Origin: a virus
Length of the DNA stretch: 35,142 nt
Reading direction: 5' to 3' (one strand)
IMG/VR virus record: IMGVR_UViG_3300020172_001510
Location: 1 to 35,142 of that record
Part shown: in pieces, positions 25,730-33,419 of the stretch
How the letters are laid out: the number at the start of each line of letters is the position of its first letter
How positions within the stretch are numbered: position 1 is the first letter of the stretch
Notes under the pieces: generated by a model
What the model saw: the letters and a program-made list of their open reading frames with translations, nothing else
Told to the model about the DNA's origin: nothing
The model's database searches: none
Program-made: the position numbers and the translations under genes

Positions 25730-26746
25730 TTATACCTTATACTTATTTCTATAGAAGGCAAATCTCTTTCTTCTATCAGCAAGACCCAACGCAGGGTCCA
25801 CACCATTAATTGCTGTAGATACGTACTCGACATCGCCCCATCTATTATTTTTGCCTATGTTGGGTCGTTCTTTGTTGAAGTAGTAAATTAGTATTAATGC
25901 TGCGACCTCTTTAGTTGCTGCTAACTCTGGATTTTGCTCCAGCGGTTGGTTAAGGTACTTTCCAGCGTTTCGATAATTAATTTTCCACGTAAGTCCCAAA
26001 AATCCTCTTCCGCGATATTTCTTTCCATCTCCTGGTTGCGTATTGCCATTTAACCTCGCCCTTTTCCTACCTTCTGGATCTATACTTGTAATATCATAAC
26101 CGCTATGAGCCTTTGTCCCGTTTTTGCGTCTACCATTATTAATATAATTGTCGTCGCCCACTTCTGTCATTTTCGTGAAGTTAGCAGATTCGTGGGCGCA
26201 TTGTGCCATGATCATAGCCTTGGCAAGTGGAGTATATCCTTTTATTTTTTTACTACCATTAGCATCTAACCAAGATTCCAAGTAAGATTCCAGATCTTTG
26301 GCATTACCACTTGGTTGTACTACATCACCGACATCGCCAGCAGAACCAGAATCCCCGCTACCTGTTGCAGCATCACCAGAAGATCCGGATCCCTCGGAAG
26401 GAGCGCAATCTGCTGATGCTAATCCTCCTGGAATTGATCCTACAGATCCAAAAAACATAGGATGTTGACCATTTTCGCCATCGGCGAAAAATCCAACAAC
26501 CCAAGAACCTTCTACTGCACCAGTCGGAGACCACCCAACACCAGAAGTACCTGCTGAGTTTGCTGGCATGACTGGTATCGCCCATGGAAGATCTTCTGTT
26601 GGTAGAGTCTCAGTATCTTCCGTGTGATATCCAATAATTCTTACTCGACATCTACCCAGTCGTAGTGGATCATCACGATCTTCCACCACTCCGAACCACC
26701 AATAGAAGTTTGCATTATTATTAGATGTAATATTATTCATTGCCAT
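25730..26746 (-). CDS. gp5: gp5 N-terminal part: OB-fold plus GH19-type lysozyme
   Basis: 338 residues. Residues 12-110 match the gp5 OB-fold (NFYWWFGVVEDRDDPLRLGR, CRVRIIGYHTED, LPWAIPVMPANSAGTSGVGW, GAVEGSWVVGFFADG), which binds the gp27 trimer. Residues 113-147 are a Gly/Ser/Asp linker. Residues 150-338 form a lysozyme of the GH19 chitinase type: IMAQCAHESANFTKMTE carries the likely catalytic Glu186, and GKKYRGRGFLGLTWKINYRN is the family signature. T4 has a T4-lysozyme (GH24) at this place in a single gp5 that is later cut; here the gene itself ends after the lysozyme and the needle is a separate gene 3 bases on. It would cut peptidoglycan glycan strands during tail penetration. Confidence 0.88.
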   Translation of the reverse strand: MAMNNITSNNNANFYWWFGVVEDRDDPLRLGRCRVRIIGYHTEDTETLPTEDLPWAIPVMPANSAGTSGVGWSPTGAVEGSWVVGFFADGENGQHPMFFGSVGSIPGGLASADCAPSEGSGSSGDAATGSGDSGSAGDVGDVVQPSGNAKDLESYLESWLDANGSKKIKGYTPLAKAMIMAQCAHESANFTKMTEVGDDNYINNGRRKNGTKAHSGYDITSIDPEGRKRARLNGNTQPGDGKKYRGRGFLGLTWKINYRNAGKYLNQPLEQNPELAATKEVAALILIYYFNKERPNIGKNNRWGDVEYVSTAINGVDPALGLADRRKRFAFYRNKYKV

Positions 26747-26749
26747 AAT

Positions 26750-27157
26750 TTAACTTCCTATCTCACTGTTAACACGTTCGAGAACCTTTGCATAACTCTT
26801 TGGATGTAATCCATCATTAGAGGGGAATTCTGATAGTCTAACAGTTTTATCGCCGTATTTAGATGCAACACCTTGTATTTTCTGTGCAATAGTATTATCA
26901 TATGGAAGAATCCAAATAACCTTTTTAGTTTGGGATTTAATAGATTCTCTTACTGCAGTTGCGTTTTCAGCAGTTTTAATATTTGGATAACCCTTATCAT
27001 TTGATCCCATTGAAATAACTGTATAATCGGAACCACCCTTGGCAACATAATTTTTCTTAATTTTATCAGTATTCCAACCAACAGTAGCATTTGTTGCTGC
27101 ATTCTTGGCAGAACTTCCTAGACCTTGTGCAATACTATCACCGATAAACGAACCCTT
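26750..27157 (-). other. Region coding for the SGNH hydrolase domain of the hub protein
   Basis: Encodes residues 564-698 with blocks I (GDS), III (GSND) and V (DGLH). Block II Gly is less clear (about G589). About 135 residues is short for the family but covers the core fold. Confidence 0.78.
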
Positions 27158-28846
27158 TCCAACTGGTTTTGCCGAATTCGTTGCTGGTGCTGAAGTTGCT
27201 GCTGGATCTGCCGGAGTTGCTGCAGGATCTGGTGCCGGAGTTCCTGTATTTTCTGTGTTAACTGAACCACCAATCTCTTCGACCTCATATATTTGTTGTG
27301 CATATGAATCCTTAGAAATCTCTAAAAACATGGTATGTCTTAGTGGTGATACTTGATGGCGTATCGCAGTTATCATGTAAATACCAGATATAAATTTGTC
27401 CCATATCAATGCTTCAGAATCTTCTTTAGTTTTTTCCCCAACAGATGGATAGTATAATTTAATCATTCTACCAACTTCAGCATCTGTTCTTCCAGGAACT
27501 GTTATTTGTAATCTCAATGTGGTCAAGTCCATCAAAGAGCTATTTCTCTGTGAAACAAAATCTTCAGGGCGTAAATCGATAGAGTCTACTGTTGAATCCA
27601 ACACACCAGGATTAACCGTTGAAACAAATGGTTTACTATCTGCAGAACGCATCACATTAATTGGAAAAATCATCTTGTATTTTTTGTCGGTTTTACTAGG
27701 ATCATCTCTATCAATGTCAGGGAATGTATATGCCCCTGTTGCTGGATCCAATTTTCCATCTTCCATGTGATTATATTGTTTATAGTTGAACCCATGATCA
27801 TAATGATATGCAGTATATTCTTTCTTAACCATGTTGAATGAATGAATAGTACTAGCGAAATGCCCCAAGTCTTGACTTTGAAGTATATCTAAATTTGTAA
27901 TAAATTCTAGTGCCTCAATTGTTTGAAATCCTTTGATCATTGAGGAAACTTTATCAAGATTTTGTAGATTAGTATTGTATACAAACGCTGAGTAAATATC
28001 TCCGTTTTCTAACTGATTTTTAACAAGAGCTTCTATGGATGCAAAATAAAATCCTTTTGTTGTTTCATAAAATAAAAATGTCGGAGATTTGTGTAGATTA
28101 CCAATAGATCTTTTTGCTAACCAATTCAATGTTTCGATTGGTGACCACATTGGAGATACAAATGTTATCTCTGTCTCGTGTGGAGTGTCAGCGATATACA
28201 GTTCCGTATATAATGTCTCGTCAGTTACATCTTGAGAAGATTCGGTTCCATCAGTTGTCGTCGGGACGGGTGCCGCAACAACTTCGTCTTTGCTATTGAA
28301 AAATCTTTTTGATTTCATGTTTTCTGTAAAAATCTCAGAAACAATCTCATCAGTTGTTCCTTCAAATTTTTTACTTATTTTTGTAACGTTATCAGCAGCT
28401 GCTTCTAATGAGCAAAATAGTAATTCGTAATATTGCTCTCTATCATTATTAAGTTTGCGATTTTTTACTGCATAAACAGAGAAAGATTTCTGAATTTTGT
28501 TAATTGGATCGAATGCTCCAAGATTGCCTTTCGAATAACCACCCATCTCTCCCCATGGAGTCTGTATATCAATAGTGAGAACTTCATCCCCGACAATCGG
28601 TAACGTTCCAACAAGATTTAAAGAATCACGAATAACCACTGATCCATGTAAAGTCGGTGAAAAAATATCTTCATAAAGATTTATTTCCATCATAAACGGT
28701 TTTAGATCTAATGGTTGTTGTGATGAGATTACGGTTAAGTCAAGAGATGCAATAATTACATCTCCTGGTTTTGCCAATGCATCACTGACTCCTGATACCT
28801 TTTTAGTTGATGCAGATTTACTTGGATCTGCTGTCGGTTCTGCCAT
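26750..28846 (-). CDS. gp27: gp27-like baseplate hub protein fused to an SGNH/GDSL hydrolase
   Basis: 698 residues; T4 gp27 has 391. Residues about 30-515 fit a hub of the gp27/gpD type: LDLKPFMMEINLYEDIFSPT, FVSPMWSPIETLNWLAKRSI, SPTFLFYETTKGFYFASIEA and a last beta domain with SGIYMITAIRHQVSPLRHTM. It directly precedes the gp5 OB-fold gene, its expected partner. A Pro/Ala/Asp linker (about 535-562) leads to residues 564-698, which show all main SGNH blocks: FIGDSIAQGLG (nucleophile S571), ISMGSND (N616) and NDGLHPKSYA (D678, H681). SGNH enzymes in this setting remove acyl groups, for example O-acetyl from peptidoglycan or polysaccharide; the substrate here is inference. Hub assignment rests on motifs and position. 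Confidence 0.8.
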   Translation of the reverse strand: MAEPTADPSKSASTKKVSGVSDALAKPGDVIIASLDLTVISSQQPLDLKPFMMEINLYEDIFSPTLHGSVVIRDSLNLVGTLPIVGDEVLTIDIQTPWGEMGGYSKGNLGAFDPINKIQKSFSVYAVKNRKLNNDREQYYELLFCSLEAAADNVTKISKKFEGTTDEIVSEIFTENMKSKRFFNSKDEVVAAPVPTTTDGTESSQDVTDETLYTELYIADTPHETEITFVSPMWSPIETLNWLAKRSIGNLHKSPTFLFYETTKGFYFASIEALVKNQLENGDIYSAFVYNTNLQNLDKVSSMIKGFQTIEALEFITNLDILQSQDLGHFASTIHSFNMVKKEYTAYHYDHGFNYKQYNHMEDGKLDPATGAYTFPDIDRDDPSKTDKKYKMIFPINVMRSADSKPFVSTVNPGVLDSTVDSIDLRPEDFVSQRNSSLMDLTTLRLQITVPGRTDAEVGRMIKLYYPSVGEKTKEDSEALIWDKFISGIYMITAIRHQVSPLRHTMFLEISKDSYAQQIYEVEEIGGSVNTENTGTPAPDPAATPADPAATSAPATNSAKPVGKGSFIGDSIAQGLGSSAKNAATNATVGWNTDKIKKNYVAKGGSDYTVISMGSNDKGYPNIKTAENATAVRESIKSQTKKVIWILPYDNTIAQKIQGVASKYGDKTVRLSEFPSNDGLHPKSYAKVLERVNSEIGS

Positions 28847-28852
28847 TATTAA

Positions 28853-29365
28853 TTACCTACTAATCAAACTCGAGTATAAAGATACGAATTCCGCCAAATA
28901 TTTTGGCTCCAACATCTTTATTTCCCTCTTTGTATTATTTAGTTCTTCTTCATACTGATAATTAGAAACAACATTAATTACGCCATTTGTTAAATCTGTG
29001 GCATCATAATCCACAATCAATGGTGGAGTATCAGTTGTTCTGTAGTGGTGGGGCAAGTAAATTCCAGTTTCACCATACTTTTTTTTGCAATATGCTATTA
29101 AATCTGAATCACCAATCGGCCATTCTTTACGCACGTCAACAATATCATTTATAGTCATTATTACCCAATGATAGTCTGGACTATCGTAAAACTTATCAGA
29201 AACTTGCTCAATCGTAAAACCATCTGGGACAGTAATTGTTTGTAATAAAACTATATTGCTTTTGAATTTATTGAGCGAGATTCTACGAAATATATCAGTT
29301 ACAAGTGTTGCTGTGTTTGGTGTGATAGTATTGACTAACAATTTGGGGAACATAGAAAAAAACAT
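28853..29365 (-). CDS. gp53: Baseplate wedge protein gp53
   Basis: 170 residues from ATG 29365-29363, one base after the gp48 stop and 7 bases after AGGGA; a TTG six codons earlier lies inside gp48 and is less likely. It shares with T4 gp53 the pattern LVTDIFRRISLNKF near the start, FYDSPDYHWVIMTINDIVDV (T4: IYGNPQLYWVLLMCND), then WPIGDSDLIAYCKKKYG, and a C-terminal helix with IKMLEPKYLAEFVSLYS. gp53 is a LysM-like wedge protein that clamps neighbouring wedges together with gp6 and gp25. It lies between the tube cap and the hub gene. Confidence 0.87.
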   Translation of the reverse strand: MFFSMFPKLLVNTITPNTATLVTDIFRRISLNKFKSNIVLLQTITVPDGFTIEQVSDKFYDSPDYHWVIMTINDIVDVRKEWPIGDSDLIAYCKKKYGETGIYLPHHYRTTDTPPLIVDYDATDLTNGVINVVSNYQYEEELNNTKREIKMLEPKYLAEFVSLYSSLISR

Positions 29366-29366
29366 A

Positions 29367-30626
29367 TTAGTATCCCTTATCAATTCTTTCGGTAGTCAGA
29401 GTTTCCAATTCAGAGAATTGAAGTCTAACAAATGCTTCAGTCGGACAACCATTTGAGAATGTAGTAAACCCTTCTGCACCATAATCAATAACCATGTCTG
29501 TCAACACACAGTTTGATATTTTTCTAACATATGTGTTTTCAGTACCATTGTGATAATAGATTATCATGAATTCTGATGGATATGTTAGGAAAAGTCCATT
29601 GGGACTCATGGTTGGATGCATGTGCATCGCAAATAATTTGAGTATACCTGAATCTCGGATACCATTCGTTCCTGTTGGCCATCCAAAAACCATTTCTGCC
29701 TCAGCAGCATTTCTCGGCGCGAATCTATAGTCAAATGAGAATTTTCTAAATCCCATGGATCTAAACAATTGCTCCTTGTATGGATTTTCTACTTTCTTAG
29801 AAGTTGCTTCCAGAGCATTATTAAATTGATCAAATCCAGCGATATTCGCGATTCGCCCTGCCTTTCTCACAAGATAATCAGCAGTTTCTGATCCTTCTTT
29901 AACCAATCCTGATAGTGATGTCTTTCCTGAAGCAAGACCACCGACGAGTGCGCCGAGATCTGCTGTTTCATAGTTTGCATTATATGCTGATCCAATTTTT
30001 TCTGGTATATGAAGAACGATTTCGTCGCTACCAATTACTAGACGTTGCTCTCCAGCGATAGCACTAGCAGCAACACCTGCTGCACCGCCCACAGCCCCAC
30101 CAATGAGTGCTCCTCCAAGTCCTGCTGCCAATTTAGTAATAATAGAAACTGGACCGCCTGTGACATTCGGATTCGGATTTACTGTATTACCGCCATTTGA
30201 TTTTAATCGATTACCGAGAGATACTGCAGCACCAATTCCAGTAGATGCACCTATGCCTGCGCCAAGAATTGCACCTGCCGCTCCTACCGCCAATTCACCA
30301 TTTTGTGGATCAACTCTATTTTGGTCTGTCTGGTCGAAAATTCTTCCACCACCGCTTGCCAATAATTCTTTACCTCGTTTTGTTCCTTCGCGAACAAGAG
30401 GATAGAAAACAACATAATGTGGAAACTCGTCGGAATTTCCAATATCTAACGGATAACGTCGTTGTCCGTCTTTATCCAGCGGTGTTTCTAGGAAATTAAC
30501 AGGCGCAGTTCCTCTGCTGAACCTACTTTCTTTTTTCGGTTCAGGTGCCTTTGTTGGTGCAGCAGGTGTAGTTGCTCCTGGAGCAGGAGTTTGCGTAGGG
30601 GCTGCGGGTGCAGGAGTTAATGCCAT
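29367..30626 (-). CDS. gp48: Baseplate tail-tube cap protein gp48
   Basis: 419 residues (T4: 364). The first 35 residues are a Pro/Ala/Thr-rich extension (PAPAAPTQTPAPGATTPA). Two Gly/Ala-rich hydrophobic stretches follow (about 112-138 and 160-190: AAGAILGAGIGASTGIGAAV; LAAGLGGALIGGAVGGAAGV). Residues about 285-419 form the tube-like domain: FRKFSFDYRFAPRNAAEAEM, HPTMSPNGLFLTYPSEFMII, NCVLTDMVIDYGAEGFTTFS, VRLQFSELETLTTERI, matching the T4 gp48 order 'F.WDLTPR ... G.C.I.S..' and its final beta strands. gp48 sits on the hub and starts the tube with gp54. It is the first gene of the leftward operon, 37 bases from an exact late promoter box. Confidence 0.75.
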   Translation of the reverse strand: MALTPAPAAPTQTPAPGATTPAAPTKAPEPKKESRFSRGTAPVNFLETPLDKDGQRRYPLDIGNSDEFPHYVVFYPLVREGTKRGKELLASGGGRIFDQTDQNRVDPQNGELAVGAAGAILGAGIGASTGIGAAVSLGNRLKSNGGNTVNPNPNVTGGPVSIITKLAAGLGGALIGGAVGGAAGVAASAIAGEQRLVIGSDEIVLHIPEKIGSAYNANYETADLGALVGGLASGKTSLSGLVKEGSETADYLVRKAGRIANIAGFDQFNNALEATSKKVENPYKEQLFRSMGFRKFSFDYRFAPRNAAEAEMVFGWPTGTNGIRDSGILKLFAMHMHPTMSPNGLFLTYPSEFMIIYYHNGTENTYVRKISNCVLTDMVIDYGAEGFTTFSNGCPTEAFVRLQFSELETLTTERIDKGY

Positions 30627-30630
30627 CTAG

Positions 30631-30638
30631 AATAAATA
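30631..30638 (+). promoter_or_regulatory. Late promoter box candidate for the rightward operon (AATAAATA)
   Basis: Seven of eight bases match TATAAATA. The start of transcription would be near 30644, about 26 bases before gp4. It faces the leftward box at 30663-30670, so the two transcripts would overlap at their 5' ends. Confidence 0.5.
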
Positions 30639-30662
30639 TCCTATTGAGTATAGAGTTTGGAA

Positions 30663-30670
30663 TATTTATA
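30663..30670 (-). promoter_or_regulatory. T4-type late promoter box for the leftward operon (TATAAATA)
   Basis: Exact minus-strand match, overlapping the first base of the gp4 start codon on the other strand. Transcription would begin near 30657, giving a leader of about 31 bases before gp48. AGGA lies about 12 bases before the gp48 ATG. Confidence 0.65.
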
Positions 30671-31128
30671 TGAGTTATGGTAAGGAATCTTTGAAAGGTC
30701 TGTATAAAATACAGAATGCAAAAAAATATATTGGTAATCCAAACAACATTGTTTATCGCTCCAGTTGGGAACTGAAGTTCATGAAGTGGTGTGATAATAA
30801 CGACAACATATTGGAATGGGGATCTGAAGAGTTGCCCATACCATATATCTCTCCTTTAGATAATCGAGTACATAGATATTTCGTGGATTTTTATATCAAG
30901 GTTCAAGAAAAAAGTGGTGTTACAAAGAAGTATCTGGTTGAGGTAAAACCGCAGAAGTTTACTAAAGAACCCAAAGTTCCCGCTAGAAAAACAAAGAAGT
31001 TTCTACAGGAAGTTATGCAATGGGGTGTAAACCAAGCAAAGTGGAAATTTGCTACTGAGTTTTGTGAAGATAGAGGATGGAAATTTATCATCCTGACTGA
31101 AAAAGAGTTGGGAATCCGTAATAAATAA
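30670..31128 (+). CDS. gp4: Head completion protein gp4 (nuclease fold)
   Basis: 152 residues, T4 gp4 has about 150. Family signature throughout: NIVYRSSWELKFMKWCDNND, ILEWGSEELPIPYISPLDNR, VHRYFVDFYIKVQEKSG, KKYLVEVKPQKFTKEPK, QWGVNQAKWKFATEFCEDRG and FIILTEKELGI. E34, D73 and E91-x-K93 form a PD-(D/E)xK restriction-enzyme-like active site. gp4 completes DNA-filled heads together with gp50/gp65 and gp2 and may trim or sense the packaged end. It is the first gene of the rightward operon. TTGGA lies 9 bases before the ATG. Confidence 0.93.
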   Translation: MSYGKESLKGLYKIQNAKKYIGNPNNIVYRSSWELKFMKWCDNNDNILEWGSEELPIPYISPLDNRVHRYFVDFYIKVQEKSGVTKKYLVEVKPQKFTKEPKVPARKTKKFLQEVMQWGVNQAKWKFATEFCEDRGWKFIILTEKELGIRNK

Positions 31129-31142
31129 GAAGGAGAATATCT

Positions 31143-31298
31143 ATGGCAAAGGCAAGTGGTGGAAACAATAAGATTTCCTTTACTAATCAGAAAAAGGGTA
31201 AGACCACAATTGGTGGCAGTGCCTCTTCGATTAAGTTTTCAACCATGAATAAACGTAAACGTGCAAACTATAAAGCATACAGAGGACAAGGTAGGTAA
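31143..31298 (+). CDS. Small basic protein, 51 residues
   Basis: The ATG at 31143 has a strong AGAAGGAG at a spacing of about 7 and the frame ends at TAA 31296-31298. The protein is rich in Lys, Arg, Ser and Asn (MAKASGGNNKISFTNQKKGK at the start; FSTMNKRKRANYKAYRGQGR at the end). A small protein with the same 'MNKxKRxxYKxYRGQGR' ending sits beside gp4 in marine T4-like phages; its role is unknown to me. The charge and the place between gp4 and gp2 suggest a DNA- or neck-binding head-completion role (inference). Confidence 0.8.
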   Translation: MAKASGGNNKISFTNQKKGKTTIGGSASSIKFSTMNKRKRANYKAYRGQGR

Positions 31299-31871
31299 TT
31301 GGCAAATCCGTTTCAGAGACTTCGTGCCAAGGCAGGTGATGGACAAAAGTCCATGGATTGGTATATGAGTAATGTGAAAAACCTCGTTGGTGCGAGGTTG
31401 TCTCAGAGCAGCGTAATGAAATCTGATATTGGTGAATTAAACTCCAATATTGAGATTGGTTCGATGTATATGTATTTCTATGATCCAAAGTTAAAGGAAG
31501 AACTTCCTTTCTACGACACCTTCCCATTAGTGCTGCCATTTGGTCCAGCAAAAGGTGGATTCTATGGAATCAATTTACATTATCTACCTTACCTGTTACG
31601 AGCACAAGTTCTTGGTGAGTTGTTAGATTACAAAACAACCAAGACATATTCTGAAACGACCAAGTTACGCATGTCATACAATCTATTAAATAACTTGAAG
31701 AATGCGAATGAAGTCAAACCATGCATCAAACATTATCTGGCGAATCATGTTAATTCACAATTCTTAAAAGTCAATCCTGAAGACTGGCAAGCAGCAATAT
31801 TCTTGCCGATCGAGAACTTTGTGGGTGCCACAAAGGAACAGGTATTCAGAGATTCTAGGAGCAAATTCTAA
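31299..31871 (+). CDS. gp2: DNA end protector protein, gp2-like
   Basis: 190 residues from TTG at 31299, which follows the upstream stop without a gap and has AGGTAGG 4-5 bases before it. The next ATG would remove 17 residues of a typical start (ANPFQRLRAKAGDGQKSMDW). It shows YFYDPKLKEELPFYDTFPLV, LPFGPAKGGFYGINLHYLPY and YSETTKLRMSYNLL, features of the marine T4-like family annotated as gp2, and the end motif EDWQAAIFLPIENFVG. T4 gp2 protects the end of injected DNA against host exonuclease V and completes the head. Shorter than T4 gp2 (274), as usual in this branch. Confidence 0.76.
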   Translation: MANPFQRLRAKAGDGQKSMDWYMSNVKNLVGARLSQSSVMKSDIGELNSNIEIGSMYMYFYDPKLKEELPFYDTFPLVLPFGPAKGGFYGINLHYLPYLLRAQVLGELLDYKTTKTYSETTKLRMSYNLLNNLKNANEVKPCIKHYLANHVNSQFLKVNPEDWQAAIFLPIENFVGATKEQVFRDSRSKF

Positions 31872-32548
31872 TGGCGCAACCAACGTTCCATAACATAAAT
31901 GATTTTTTAGGTCAGATTAGAAAAACTGATTTTGCGAGATCTAGTCGATTTGAAGCACTGTTTTTCGCACCTTCGTTCATGCGCGAGCATAGAACAAGTC
32001 AAGGAGATTCTCCAAAAATAATTTCTATGATGGTTGAAGATGCAATGTTCCCAGGACTGTTGGTTGGAACTAGACCACTAAGATTAAACAATCTAAATGA
32101 ACAACGTGCAAATGCTATTGATTTTGGTGGGGATTCTATCACGTTTACGTTTTTGTGTGATACATCTTGGACCGCAAAAGATTTCTTCGGAGATTGGATG
32201 CGCAAAATTATCAATCCATACTCGAGATATGTGAGTTACCCAGATGATTACTATTCAGAAATTGATTTAGTATCTCTCAATAATGAAGACGAAGTTATTG
32301 CTCATTGGAGAATTCATGAAGCATTTCCAAGATCTATCGCACCAATAACTGTTTCTGCAACCAATTCAGAAGTTCTCAGAATGCCTGTGACTTTCGCATA
32401 TAAGAGATGGGAAGTAATAAGTGCATATACACCAGAGGGCGTAGAATATAGTAATTTGAATGAATTAGATAATACTGATGACGCTGATCAGTTTATCAAT
32501 GATGTTGAATCTGACATCGCTGACATCCCAGAATTTGAAGACACTTAA
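31871..32548 (+). CDS. gp54: Tail tube-like protein, probably tube initiator gp54
   Basis: 225 residues. Start ATG overlaps the upstream stop by one base (TAATG). SRFEALFFAPSFMREHR, VEDAMFPGLLVGTRPLRLNN, GGDSITFTFLCDTSWTAKDF, FGDWMRKIINPYSRYVSYPD, DYYSEIDLVS and SIAPITVSATNSEVLRMPVT then FAYKRWE show the tube fold shared by gp19 and gp54. The order '..CIPISVSAPELSY....DVTFAYRV' of T4 gp54 is matched best. gp54 caps gp48 and starts tube polymerisation. The tail end is acidic (DNTDDADQFINDVESDIADI), unlike the tube proper. A gp19-like tube protein is the alternative. Confidence 0.68.
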   Translation: MAQPTFHNINDFLGQIRKTDFARSSRFEALFFAPSFMREHRTSQGDSPKIISMMVEDAMFPGLLVGTRPLRLNNLNEQRANAIDFGGDSITFTFLCDTSWTAKDFFGDWMRKIINPYSRYVSYPDDYYSEIDLVSLNNEDEVIAHWRIHEAFPRSIAPITVSATNSEVLRMPVTFAYKRWEVISAYTPEGVEYSNLNELDNTDDADQFINDVESDIADIPEFEDT

Positions 32549-32565
32549 ATAATTTGGAGTAAATT

Positions 32566-33252
32566 ATGGCATTACCTACAATATCAGTACCGACATTTGA
32601 CGTTGAAGTATATTCAACGAAACAAAAGGTATCAATGAGACCATTTCTCGTGAGAGAGGAAAAGATTTTGATTCTAGCGGCGGAATCAAATCAACGAGCA
32701 GATATGATTCGATCCATGCAGCAAGTTATTAATTCTTGCTCCGATGGTAAAATTGACGCAGAGAATCTACCATTCTTTGACATACAAAACATCTTTATTA
32801 GATTACGTTCACAGTCTATCGGCAGAGACTCAGAGTTCAATTTGATTTGCGGTGAATGTGGTCACAAGACTCCAACTATTTTGGATCTGGATCAGATTGA
32901 GTTACAGATAACTCCTGACCACAAAAATAAAATTATGATCACTGACGATATTGGTGTCATCATGAAATATCCAACTGCAGAAGTTTTGGTTGATGATGAC
33001 TTGCCCATATTTGATTTGGTTGTATCATGTATTGATAAAATCTTCACACAAGATGAAATACATGATGCGAAGGATCAAACTACTGAAGAAATCGTAGAAT
33101 TTATCGAAGGATTAACAAGTGAACAGTTTGAGAAAATCGTAGAATTCTTTATCACTTCGCCGAAGATTTTCCACAATATCGAGTATACATGTGTAAAATG
33201 CGAAACTGAGAACACGGTGGTTGTGGAAGGTGTAGAAAATTTTTTCGGATAA
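32566..33252 (+). CDS. gp26: Baseplate hub assembly protein gp26, with zinc-ribbon motifs
   Basis: 228 residues. PFLVREEKILILAAESNQRA near the start and two pairs, C95-GE-C98 and C209-VK-C212, are typical of gp26 of marine T4-like phages (T4_baseplate family). The two pairs probably bind one zinc. Residues about 150-205 are helical and acidic. In T4, gp26 with gp51 and gp28 helps to build the hub around gp29. The last codons are GAA AAT TTT TTC GGA TAA, a slippery site directly before the stop, and the -1 frame is open for 57 codons beyond (see 33237-33246). TGGAG lies 7 bases before the ATG. Confidence 0.83.
   Translation: MALPTISVPTFDVEVYSTKQKVSMRPFLVREEKILILAAESNQRADMIRSMQQVINSCSDGKIDAENLPFFDIQNIFIRLRSQSIGRDSEFNLICGECGHKTPTILDLDQIELQITPDHKNKIMITDDIGVIMKYPTAEVLVDDDLPIFDLVVSCIDKIFTQDEIHDAKDQTTEEIVEFIEGLTSEQFEKIVEFFITSPKIFHNIEYTCVKCETENTVVVEGVENFFG
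33237..33246 (+). promoter_or_regulatory. Probable -1 programmed frameshift site
   Basis: A AAT TTT TTC in the gp26 frame contains two overlapping X XXY YYZ heptamers (A AAT TTT and T TTT TTC). The stop TAA is two codons on. GGAAGG at 33225-33230, 6 bases upstream, could act as the upstream Shine-Dalgarno-like stimulator known from dnaX. Slipping at either heptamer gives the same product. Confidence 0.62.
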
Positions 33253-33419
33253 CCCTTTCTCATGATAACTTAATGAATTTCTATAAAATCAACTTTATTT
33301 TAATGCATGAACATAAATACAGTTTGACTGAATTAGAGAATATGATGCCGTGGGAGAGGGAAGTTTATATAGGGATGCTAATGGCGCATCTTAAAAAGAA
33401 AGCAGAGAATCAGGACTAA
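33246..33419 (+). CDS. -1-frame extension of gp26 (tail chaperone-like C-terminus)
   Basis: After a slip the ribosome reads RITLSHDNLMNFYKINFILM, then HEHKYSLTELENMMPWEREV and YIGMLMAHLKKKAENQD, 57 residues, to TAA 33417-33419. The full fusion would be 284 residues. An ATG occurs in this frame at 33273, but no Shine-Dalgarno sequence precedes it and the recognisable sequence begins before it. 'LTELENM.PWERE.Y...L' is a pattern of tail assembly chaperones ahead of tape-measure genes, and the next gene overlaps its stop (TAATG). In T4 the place after gene 26 is held by gene 51. Separate initiation at 33273 is the alternative. Confidence 0.65.
   Translation, partial: RITLSHDNLMNFYKINFILMHEHKYSLTELENMMPWEREVYIGMLMAHLKKKAENQD

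Noticed and set aside
29366-29383. TTG start giving gp53 six extra residues
   Set aside because: It overlaps gp48 and lacks a Shine-Dalgarno; ATG 29365 has AGGGA at good spacing.
33312-33319. CATAAATA as a late promoter for the tape-measure gene
   Set aside because: One mismatch in A/T-rich coding sequence, and the gene is translationally coupled to the frame upstream; not strong enough to list.
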